Below are positions 1-7,013 of a DNA stretch of 7,056 nt, piece after piece. This DNA is from Vibrio madracius (GTDB lineage Bacteria; Pseudomonadota; Gammaproteobacteria; Enterobacterales; Vibrionaceae), in contig ASHK01001115.1 in the NCBI GenBank assembly GCA_000695745.1, forward strand, positions 1 through 7,056, given 5' to 3'. Numbering within the stretch: position 1 is the first letter of the stretch; every line of letters starts with the position of its first letter. The notes under the pieces are model-generated. The model was not told where the DNA came from. It ran no database searches and saw nothing but the letters and a program-made list of their open reading frames with translations. The position numbers and the translations under genes are program-made.

Positions 1-1
1 A

Positions 2-136
2 AAATTCCAGCAGCTGGAGAGTTGGGAGCAAACGTTATTGTTATCATCGATCCAACGTATCTCGTTGATGATGAATGCTGATGATATCGATGCGTCTCCG
101 GTACTTCAACTCGACAGTAGTATCTCTAAAAACTAG
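2..136 (+). CDS. C-terminal fragment, possibly MarR-family regulator CosR
   Basis: An open frame enters from the left edge and stops at TAG 134-136, giving 44 residues. No start is visible, so this is the tail of a gene cut by the window. It contains WEQTLLLSSIQRI followed by ADDIDASPVL, an amphipathic helix and a short acidic tail, which would suit the C-terminal dimerisation helix of a winged-helix regulator. From general knowledge, Vibrio species carry cosR, a MarR-type regulator of compatible-solute genes, directly beside a BCCT transporter gene. The next gene here is a BCCT transporter on the same strand, so CosR is my best guess. It rests mainly on context, because the DNA-binding domain lies outside the window. 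The frame is credible as coding (no stop for 44 codons, sensible composition), but the family is uncertain. Confidence 0.5.
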   Translation, partial: KFQQLESWEQTLLLSSIQRISLMMNADDIDASPVLQLDSSISKN

Positions 137-230
137 CCCGCATACCCTCATTTTAAAGGGGAGTGAAACGCAATATGAACGGCGAAATCCCTCCCTTTAG
201 TCACGCAATCTGCCAATTTAATTTGAACTC

Positions 231-243
231 TAATTGTTAATTA
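231..243. promoter_or_regulatory. AT-rich dyad, candidate operator
   Basis: TAATT-GTT-AATTA is a perfect 5-bp inverted repeat around a 3-nt centre, about 36 bp upstream of the -35 element of the BCCT promoter. AT-rich palindromes of this size are typical targets of MarR-family repressors, and a possible MarR-type gene lies just upstream. Operator function is inference. In AT-rich intergenic DNA a short dyad like this can also arise by chance. Confidence 0.25.
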
Positions 244-253
244 TGTCTCCAAA

Positions 254-280
254 AGGTGGCACGAATAGCTCGTGCTACCT
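254..280. repeat. 11-bp inverted repeat overlapping the BCCT promoter
   Basis: The left arm AGGTGGCACGA (254-264) and right arm TCGTGCTACCT (270-280) pair over 11 positions with one G-T wobble and a 5-nt loop. The right arm runs into the -35 hexamer at 279-284. On the plus strand no T-tract follows; on the minus strand only TTTT follows. It could be a regulator-binding dyad next to the promoter, or a weak terminator for the upstream gene. The position against the -35 favours a regulatory site, but nothing in the sequence proves it. Confidence 0.4.
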
Positions 281-307
281 AACATTATGTGAAATTCGGC
301 TTATAAT
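279..307 (+). promoter_or_regulatory. Sigma-70 promoter for the BCCT transporter gene
   Basis: A perfect -10 hexamer TATAAT (302-307) lies 17 bp downstream of CTAACA (279-284), which matches 4 of 6 positions of TTGACA. Transcription would begin near 314, leaving a leader of about 118 nt before the ATG at 432. The weak -35 touching an 11-bp dyad fits a regulated promoter. Prediction from sequence only. Confidence 0.5.
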
Positions 308-326
308 TTGGTAAAATAGGCGGTTT

Positions 327-359
327 GCATGGTAGATGTCGTTCTAGGCCATGCTTTTT
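327..359 (+). terminator. Leader hairpin followed by T5, possible attenuator
   Basis: GCATGG (327-332) pairs with CCATGC (349-354). Inside, TAGA (333-336) can pair with TCTA after a 2-nt bulge, and TTTTT (355-359) follows directly. This has the form of a weak intrinsic terminator inside the predicted BCCT leader. TAGATG (333-338) can also pair with CATCTA (372-377) farther downstream, which would disrupt the first hairpin, so two exclusive folds are possible. Attenuation is inference. The region between here and the RBS holds no other clear feature. Confidence 0.3.
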
Positions 360-431
360 GCTAACCTTTAGCATCTATGGTGCTGGCCTGAAATGCTTTG
401 AGTTAAAAGGATTGAGTCGTAGAGAGGATTA

Positions 432-2006
432 ATGACAAAGGGTATTGATAAGTACAGTATTGATAGTACTGACTACACCATTGGACAAGATAATGTCCAA
501 AAGTGGGGGTTTGATGTTCATAACCCCGTATTCGGAATTAGTGCAGGATTTATTGCACTGTTATTGGTATTAACCGTTGTGGTAGACCCTGACACCGCAA
601 AGTCCGCTTTGGATGGGATTAAGTGGTCAATCATCAATAAGTTTGACTGGCTATTTATGTGGTCAGGCAACATTTTCGTCGTGTTCTGTTTAGCGCTGGT
701 GGTTTCTCCTTTCGGTAAAATCCGTCTAGGTGGTACCGATGCGGTGGCTGATTATTCCTTTATATCGTGGCTCGCAATGCTGTTTGCTGCGGGCATGGGT
801 ATTGGTCTGATGTTCTGGAGTGTGGCAGAACCTGTTGCTTACTTCACCGGATGGTTTGAAACACCGCTAGGCGTAGAAGCCAATACTGCGAGAGCAAAAG
901 AACTTGCAATGGGTGCGACCATGTTCCACTGGGGTTTACACCCTTGGGCTATTTATGGTGTGGTTGCATTGTCTCTTGCTTTCTTTGCTTACAACAAAGG
1001 TTTGCCTTTGTCGATGCGCTCGATTTTCTATCCTATTTTAGGAGACAGAGCGTGGGGTTGGGCTGGTCACATTGTTGATATTTTAGCTGTGCTGGCAACC
1101 CTATTTGGTTTAGCAACATCACTCGGTTTGGGTGCTCAACAAGCGGCAAGCGGTATTCATCATGTATTCGGTGTTGAATCGGGCATGACACTGCAAATTG
1201 TTGTGATTGCCGTGGTCACCTTACTGGCCGTTGTTTCGGTGCTGCGTGGTATTGATGGCGGCGTTAAGGTTATTAGTAACATCAACATGATCATTGCATT
1301 CTTGCTGTTGATCCTTGTGGCTATCATTGGTTATGCGGTTACTTTTGCCGCTATTCCAGAGACGCTAATGGCGTATATCAAAAACATTATTCCATTGAGT
1401 AATCCACATGGTCGTGAAGATGAAGCATGGATGCACGGCTGGACGGTATTCTACTGGGCGTGGTGGATTTCTTGGTCCCCATTTGTCGGTATGTTTATTG
1501 CTCGTGTGTCTAAGGGCCGTACGGTTCGTCAGTTCATTACTGCGGTCTTGATTGTTCCAACTGCAGTGACGGTAGTGTGGATGTCGGTGTTTGGTGGCAT
1601 GGCCATTGATCAGGTGGTAAATCAAGTTGGTTCGCTAGGCACAAATGGGCTAGGTGATGTGCCATTAGCCATGTTTGAAATGTTTGATGAATTGCCGATG
1701 GGCACCATGCTCTCTATCGTTGCTGTAGTATTGGTTTTGGTTTTCTTTATTTACATCGTCGGACTCTGGCTCGTTAGTTATCGATAGTATTACAGCGGGC
1801 GGTAAAGTCGATGCACCCGTTATCCAGCGCGTATTTTGGGCGTTTATGGAAGGTGCTATTGCGGTTGCCTTTGCGTTTGGATTGGTGGTAATGAGGCCAT
1901 TGCCGCGTTACAGGCCGGAGCGATTTCGTCAGCATTGCCGTTTACGGTGATATTGCTGATGATGTGCGTCAGTTTGTTACTAGGGATGAGAACAGAAAAA
2001 TACTAG
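432..2006 (+). CDS. BCCT-family compatible-solute transporter (frameshifted sequence)
   Basis: Inner-membrane, ion-coupled uptake of quaternary ammonium solutes such as glycine betaine, used for osmoprotection. With two indels repaired it is 524 residues, normal for the family. Visible hallmarks are GMGIG at 121-125, FHWGLHPWAIY at 165-175 and WTVFYWAWWISWSPF at 337-351. W167, W172, Y175 and W344, W345, W348 have the same spacing as the aromatic boxes of BetP. The ATG follows GAGG (424-427). Breaks: an extra T in the run 1750-1752 gives a false stop at 1785. A base missing near 1879-1880 then restores the original frame, which continues through NEAIAALQAGAISSALPF to TAG 2004-2006. The pair of shifts cancels and all later codons look coding, so sequencing error is likelier than inactivation. 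Exact substrate cannot be read from the sequence. If the upstream gene is cosR, this corresponds to the cosR-linked BCCT gene (called opuD or bccT in Vibrio). Confidence 0.9.
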
Positions 2007-2026
2007 TAGCGATGAGAACGAATCGG

Positions 2027-2057
2027 AAAAGAGCGGCTAATTAGCCGCTCTTTTTTT
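2027..2057 (+). terminator. Strong intrinsic terminator after the BCCT gene
   Basis: AAAAGAGCGGCT (2027-2038) pairs perfectly with AGCCGCTCTTTT (2043-2054) around an AATT loop, and the T-tract runs 2051-2057. It starts 20 nt after the repaired transporter stop. The A-run on the other arm gives it some bidirectional character, but no minus-strand gene ends here. Confidence 0.92.
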
Positions 2058-2118
2058 GTTTATGCCTAGGCAAGTAACCTACGACGCGCGCTTGGATGAA
2101 GTTATTCAAATCGAGCCC

Positions 2119-2145
2119 TAAAGAAATTACTTAATCAGCCGATTA
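2119..2145 (+). promoter_or_regulatory. Sigma-28 (FliA) promoter for the chemoreceptor gene
   Basis: TAAAGAAA (2119-2126), an 11-bp spacer, then GCCGATTA (2138-2145). The known FliA consensus is TAAAGTTT-N11-GCCGATAA. Here the TAAAG core, the exact spacer and 7 of 8 bases of the -10 element match. It lies on the strand of, and upstream of, a methyl-accepting chemotaxis gene, the class FliA commonly controls. Transcription would start near 2152. Confidence 0.75.
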
Positions 2146-2354
2146 TAGTGTGATTGATTAATTTCCCAGCATAATGCAAATTAAACCAGAATTTGCAACG
2201 TTGGCGATGGTCAATGGAATGTCACTAGAAAGTGCTTGTAAGTCAATATATTGGCGCTCGATTTTGCTGCTAAATATGTATATTATTCGCACGCCACTTA
2301 GTGGTTAACAATAAAAATAACAATCGCAATCCGTTAAAGACAGAATAATAAACT
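2146..2354 (+). other. Long leader of the chemoreceptor gene
   Basis: About 200 nt lie between the predicted FliA start site and the ATG at 2355. The only structure I see is a small hairpin CCAC-TTA-GTGG near 2294-2304 and A-rich DNA before the start codon. No clear Shine-Dalgarno sequence precedes the ATG (AAAGACAGAATAATAAACT), so initiation may rely on an unstructured A-rich leader. A 44-codon frame from 2174 to 2308 has no ribosome binding site and is not called. Confidence 0.4.
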
Positions 2355-4239
2355 ATGAACTTATCATTAAGACAAAAGCTTATTGCCGCGACATTAAGTG
2401 CAGTGGTGCTAATGGCGGCCGCGTTGACCATTCTTGCTGCTAATCAATTATCTTCACAAACCAATGCAGCGATCAGTGCCAGAGCAAATAACATCTCATT
2501 TGCAGCGGTAGAAGGGATTAATAACTGGGTGGATATTCGGAAAATATCGCCTCTGCATTTAACGGCTTTGCTGAGCAACAAGACAAGGTTCCTTATTTGC
2601 AACAAGCCCGAATAGCGGGTGGTTTTGATGACATTTTCTTTGGAACACCAAAAGGTGAGATGTACCGCTCTCACCCAGAGCGCAACCGCGCAGACTATGA
2701 TCCGCGCACGCGTGTTTGGTATCAGGATGCACAAGCCGCAAACAAACAAATCATCACAGAAGCTTATCGAGATGCGATTACTAATGCGTTATTGGTGACG
2801 ATTGCAGAGCCAGTCAAGCAACATGGCGAGCTGTTAGGCGTTGTTGGTGCGGATGTTCTTATTGACCAATTAGTGAAGGATGTGATCAGCTTAAACGTTG
2901 GTCATAATGCCACAGCGATGCTGATTGATATGACCAATGGTACGTTCTTAGCGCATCCAAATTCTGGGCTACTTCTAAAGCCTGTCTCAGCATTCAGTCC
3001 GAGTCTGAATCTTCAAACGATTCAACAAAAAGCCATGGGCAGCTCAATGCTAGAATTAGCGGTAAACGGTACCGATAAGTTGATGTTTTTCTCGAATGTG
3101 CCAGGTACCAATTGGGTCTTTGCTATTGAGCTTGATAAGGCGACGGAATTAGCAGGACATAAAACCGCGTTAACACAGCTAGTAATAACGTCTCTAGTTA
3201 TCGTTTTACTAGTCGGCATAGTGGCATCTTGGCTAATGAGCTTTTTTAGTTTAATGACCTTACACGAGTGTCTAAAGCGCTAAAAGAGATTGCTTCGGGT
3301 GAGGGAGACCTTACTCAACGACTAGAACCTCGTAGCAAGGATGAGGTTGGGCAGTTGGCACGTAATTTCAACACCTTTGTTAGTTACATGCATGAAACCG
3401 TTATGCATTTAAAAGATGTCTCTTTGGCACTCTCTGAGCAAGCGAAAGATACTGCGACTCATGCTCGTGTCCGCAGCCAGCGAATCCAGACTCAACAAGA
3501 CGAAATAAACATGGTGGCAACGGCCATTAATGAGATGGCTGCAGCGACTCAAGAAATCGCTAGTAACGCTGATATGACAGCGTCCAATTCGTCGGAGGCG
3601 GTTGGTGCAAGCAATCATGGTGCTGGACAAGTGTCACAGACTCAAGGCTCTATACAAAACCTTGCCGCAGAGGTTGAAGTGGCGACTGGTGTGATTCAAG
3701 AGCTTGAAACTCACGGTAACAGTATCAATGCGATTCTCTCGACTATCCAAGACATCGCTGAGCAGACCAATTTACTAGCGCTCAATGCAGCCATTGAAGC
3801 AGCTCGTGCGGGTGAACAAGGTCGCGGCTTTGCGGTGGTTGCTGATGAAGTTCGTGTACTTAGTCAACGTACTCATGCTTCAACCCAAGAGATACAAAGC
3901 ACGATAGAGACGCTACAAGCCACAACAGCAAAAGCGGTTGGTATTATGAACGACAGCAGAAAACTGGCGGATACCAGTGTTGATGATGCTAATTGTGCTG
4001 CTGCAAGCCTAACGCAAATTCACGCAGCAGTAGAGCAAATTAGCGATATGGCGGCACAGATTGCAACGGCGGCAGAAGAGCAAGCATCGGTGACATCTGA
4101 AATCACGCGCAATACGCAAGGCATTCGTGATGTATCGGACGAGCTGGCAGATGAGGCAGAAGAGGCGGCACAACAAGCTGTGGAACTGTCTAATCTCTCT
4201 CAAAAACTTGAACAAGAGATTGGTCGATTTAAGATCTAG
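2355..4239 (+). CDS. Methyl-accepting chemotaxis protein with dCache_1 amino-acid-type sensor (frameshifted sequence)
   Basis: Transmembrane chemoreceptor that would signal through CheW/CheA to the flagellar motor. Repaired length is 628 residues. Order: N-terminal helix TM1 (about 9-29); periplasmic double Cache domain (about 33-270); TM2 (about 272-296); HAMP (about 297-350); cytoplasmic signalling domain to the end. The signalling hairpin tip at 470-501 begins [18 protein letters not shown] and ends VVADEVR, fully conserved. The sensor carries Y115, R120, W122, Y123, Y138, D140 and D167, the dCache_1AA amino-acid-binding pattern with the spacing I recall for PctA. There is no C-terminal NWETF-like CheR-binding tail. 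Breaks: one A missing from the run 2541-2544 (true [10 protein letters not shown]), and one A missing at about 3262-3263 (true [11 protein letters not shown]). Both are single-base losses with intact sequence around them. Transcribed from a FliA promoter; ends at the hairpin at 4248. Confidence 0.93.
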
Positions 4240-4247
4240 GCTCTACA

Positions 4248-4280
4248 TTTCAGCTCTGGCGAGAAACGCCAGAGCTGAAA
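4248..4280. terminator. Perfect 14-bp hairpin between convergent genes
   Basis: TTTCAGCTCTGGCG (4248-4261) pairs without mismatch with CGCCAGAGCTGAAA (4267-4280) around the loop AGAAA. It sits 8 nt after the chemoreceptor stop and 2 nt beyond the stop codon of the convergent exonuclease gene, so it probably ends both transcripts. Neither strand has a T-tract beyond the TTT in the stem itself. It may therefore act mainly as a 3'-end stabilising stem or a factor-assisted terminator. Confidence 0.7.
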
Positions 4281-4282
4281 CC

Positions 4283-5001
4283 TTATAACCAAAGCTCTTT
4301 AATGGTATGTTTACCTTCGAAATGATACGCAAGCTGCGCTTGCAATAGCTCTGCGGTGGCAATTGCGTCCGTCAAGGCATGATGGGGTGGATAGTCCGGC
4401 AAGCCATAACGGCGACGGCTTTGACCAAGGCGGACTGATTCAGCTCGTTTCCCTTTGAGTTTATTGATAAGGCCTCCGGTAAGGCGAGCTTGATAATCCG
4501 ATTCAATTTGCATCGTGTCGACCACAGGAAATTCGATGCCTTCACCAATCATTCGTTTGAGGGCACTGTTTAGAAACCCTCTCTCTATTGGCCGATAGTG
4601 GACGACGATAACCTTCCCAGCTAAAGCACTCAACACATCACTGAGCACTTCATCGAGTGTCGGGGCGTCGAGGATATCATTGTGCGTGATGCCATGAATC
4701 ACGACAGACTCTTCTTCCAGTTTTGCTTTGGGCTAATCGTCCAGTGCGCCGCTTGGTTTAATCGAATTCGAGCCGAGTTAAATGGCACTAAGCCAATGGA
4801 TAAGATCCCATCTTTATCCGGATTTAACCCCGTCGTTTCAAAGTCCAGCGCCACAAACTCAATCTCTTTCAATGGTGTCGTTGCGCTGGGTAACCCCGCT
4901 GAATAAAAGTCGCGAAGCCGTTGATCGGTTACTCTCTGTGCCAAAGTCGCAAACTTGTTTTCCCATTGAATGGATGGAACTTGAAGCAGTTTCTTAATCA
5001 T
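4283..5001 (-). CDS. DEDDh-type 3'-5' exonuclease, DnaQ/PolC-epsilon-like (frameshifted sequence)
   Basis: Predicted cytoplasmic metal-dependent exonuclease of the DNA polymerase III epsilon (DnaQ) superfamily. Repaired length is 239 residues, matching stand-alone members. Exo I is DFETTG (D53, E55). The HGITHNDI segment (103-110) precedes Exo II, VVHYRPIERGFL, where E140 stands at the place usually filled by Asp. Exo III is HHALTDA (H207, D212; HX4D). About 50 residues precede Exo I, so this is not dnaQ itself. Break: one T missing from the run 4721-4724 (an A on the coding strand); the repaired reading is SPKQKLEEESVVIHGITHND. The ATG is preceded by TAGG, whose TAG is the stop of the upstream DUF294 gene, so the two genes are tightly coupled in one operon. 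Substrate is unknown. Proofreading, repair, RNA trimming or nucleotide-related processing are all open. Confidence 0.88.
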
Positions 5002-5007
5002 TTGAAC

Positions 5008-6892
5008 CTACTTTAATGCGTTGTTAGCTTGGTAACGAAATTTAAGGAAATTTTGACCATTGCTTAATATCTGGAAGGCGTCTTTTAAGTTACGACGTTC
5101 AAAATCAGACAGGTTTTCTGGTTCAATATTGTTATCTGGTTCAATACCTTGTTCGACGTCTATCGCTTGGTGGCGGATACGCACCATGGATATAAACTCA
5201 AGAGCATCTTTGAGATCGCGCGCTCGTCCTTTGGGAAGAATTCCCGCTTCGTGGATATCGTCCAACCGCTCAAAAGAGTTAGTGGAGCGAGAGCCAACGG
5301 CCAGTGCATGGACTCGAATCAAATCGACCAGAGGAGCAGTACCGCGCCGCTTTAAGTTTATCGAGTTATTGTGTTGACCATCTTTTTCCATCACGAAGTC
5401 TTTAAAGAAGCCAAGCGGCGGTTTTCTATTTAGTGCATTACGTGCTAAACAGGCTAGGAATCGGTTATTACGACGTGCTCTTCTGACGATGAAGCTATTA
5501 AGTTGCTCAGCCACTTCAGTTTGCCATAGACACCATCAAGGTCGAAGAAAATGGAGGCATTAAGCAGCGCCTTAGGATTCGGATCATCAATCCAATCTGA
5601 AAAACACGCTTCCCATTCTTTGCGTGTCATTCGCCATTCTGGATTGGTAGCCATAATGTCACCTGTACAGTAGGTGTAACCGCAATCAGCTAAAGCATCG
5701 CAAATGAATTTCGCAAAGTTCTCGAAGTATTGGCCATGTTTCTTTTCGTCATAGCTGTCATCAAGAATGATGGCGTTATCTTGATCCGTTACCACAAGCT
5801 GTTCATCTCGTCCCATAGAGCCAAGTGCTAAGAAGCAGTAGGGGATAGGAGCGCTGCCCAGTTCTTCTTCGGCAAGTTCGATAATACGTTGCTTAAAACT
5901 TCTGCCAATGACGGACATCGCAGTGCCAACATGTGAGCGTTGGCATCTTCGTTAACAAGACGCACAAAGCTGTCACCGACTTGTTCTGAGAGCGACTTAA
6001 GGTCTTCTACCGATTGCTGTTGGAAAATACTGCTGACCAAGAGTAGTGAGTTTTGAGACTCGTAGCGCACGATATCTGTAGTTTCAATGATGCCAATGGG
6101 TTTCTTGTTTTTAGAACCGGAAGGTGATGCACGTTATAACGAAGCATGGTTAGCATCGCTTCGTAAACATAAGCATTGTGATCGAGAGAAATGACATCAG
6201 TAGACATGACGCTTCCCACTTCATCTTGTGGGTCGAGGTTTTCTGCCAGAACACGAGTACATAAATCTCTATCGGTAATAATGCCCAATACTGGCGACGT
6301 GTCGTCTTCATCGTTCTCAACAACTTCGGGGTCAATAATAAGAAGAGAGGAGACCTGTTCGTCAGCCATCAACCGAGCGGCACTTTGAATGGTGTTTGAA
6401 CGTTCATCGTCGGGCATCTCGAGTAAGTAAGGTTCTCACCTTGGAAGTAGTCAGGTCATTTTCGTTAGTGTTGTTTGAAACAGCTTGGCGTAAACGAACG
6501 GTATCTTCTACTTCAACAAAGTCTGCGAATGAATCGAAACCGTCGTAGAGCTCTTGGAAAATCTTAGCCGATAAGCAGTAAACGAGCGTGTCCTCGACAG
6601 CTTTGGCGGGAAAACGGACTTTGTTGTTGGTTAACAGCCCCATTTGACCAAAGAGATCACCTTCATCTAAGCGGTTGTAGAGTTCACCCTTACGACGATA
6701 GATTTCCACCACGCCGCTACGAACCATGTAAAGATCGTGAATGTCGTCACCAAAATGAATGATGGGGGTGTCTTGTCGGTAATAGGCGATTTCCATATGT
6801 TGAGAGACATACAGTACTGTCTCTTCCGGAAGCTCGTCAAAAGGGGGATGGGAGGCTAGGAAGTTTTGAATTTCCAAGATTTCTGCGTCCAT
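5008..6892 (-). CDS. cNMP-binding-like / CBS pair / DUF294 nucleotidyltransferase-like protein (frameshifted sequence)
   Basis: Large cytoplasmic protein of the DUF294 signal-transduction family, about 628-629 residues after repair. Order: cyclic-nucleotide-binding fold (about 15-130), two CBS domains (about 160-225 and 228-285), a GlnD-like DUF294 nucleotidyltransferase domain with GSMGRDEQ (359-366) and TDQDN (370-374), and a C-terminal DUF294 output region containing LKRRGTAPLVDLIRVHALAVG-type sequence. The cNMP fold has FGQMGLL then R93: relative to CRP the Arg is kept, but the ribose-binding Glu is Gln83. Four breaks: near 6417-6420 (+1 or -2), a T lost from 6108-6112, a C lost near 5921, an A lost near 5513. 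Each repair joins one domain to the next. The start ATG follows AAAGG with 6 nt spacing. It leads an operon with the exonuclease. The family often lies by Na+/solute symporter genes, but its biochemical activity is not established. Confidence 0.88.
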
Positions 6893-6939
6893 GTGAGGCC
6901 TTTGCTGTCTATCAATGTTTTAATACTACACGCAGATAC
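6893..6939 (-). promoter_or_regulatory. Upstream region of the DUF294-exonuclease operon
   Basis: The 47 bp between the DUF294 start codon and the upstream terminator must hold any dedicated promoter. On the minus strand TAGTATTAAAAC offers a loose -10 but no convincing -35, and AAAGG serves as the ribosome binding site. I cannot choose between a weak promoter here and read-through from the gene to the right. Confidence 0.25.
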
Positions 6940-6964
6940 AAAAAAGGTCAGCCGAAGCTGACCT
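6940..6964 (-). terminator. Intrinsic terminator with UUCG loop, minus strand
   Basis: Read on the minus strand, AGGTCAGC (6964-6957) pairs with GCTGACCT (6952-6945) around TTCG closed by a C-G pair, followed by six T (6945-6940). This is a classic intrinsic terminator. It ends transcription of whatever minus-strand gene lies to the right and partly insulates the DUF294 operon. Confidence 0.88.
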
Positions 6965-7013
6965 ATTATTTCGAATTGTTTAACGCTAACGCGTTGATTC
7001 TACACAGTAGAGT

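Noticed and set aside
223..251. Second promoter starting with TTGAAC
   Set aside because: No acceptable -10 hexamer lies 16-18 bp downstream, whereas the TATAAT at 302-307 has a properly spaced partner.
256..272. Sigma-54 promoter suggested by TGGCAC
   Set aside because: The -12 GC is absent at the required distance: GCTC lies where TTGC is expected. TGGCAC is simply part of an inverted repeat.
1365..1625. Minus-strand open frame inside the BCCT gene
   Set aside because: It lies wholly within a strongly conserved transporter segment on the other strand and its translation shows no family features.
1985..2019. Direct repeat GATGAGAAC at 1985-1993 and 2011-2019
   Set aside because: Only 9 bp, the first copy is inside the transporter's final codons, and there is no insertion or attachment-site structure around it.
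2174..2308. 44-codon open frame in the chemoreceptor leader
   Set aside because: No ribosome binding site precedes its ATG, the sequence shows no recognisable motif, and the region is AT-rich leader DNA where such frames arise by chance.
4682..5377. Plus-strand open frames opposite the exonuclease and DUF294 genes
   Set aside because: They mirror motif-bearing minus-strand genes and have low-complexity, Ser/Arg-rich translations with no ribosome binding sites.
432..6892. Reading the broken frames as true pseudogenes or programmed frameshifting
   Set aside because: Breaks hit every main gene, are not at slippery heptamers with downstream structures, and need different small repairs. Sequence error explains them more simply.
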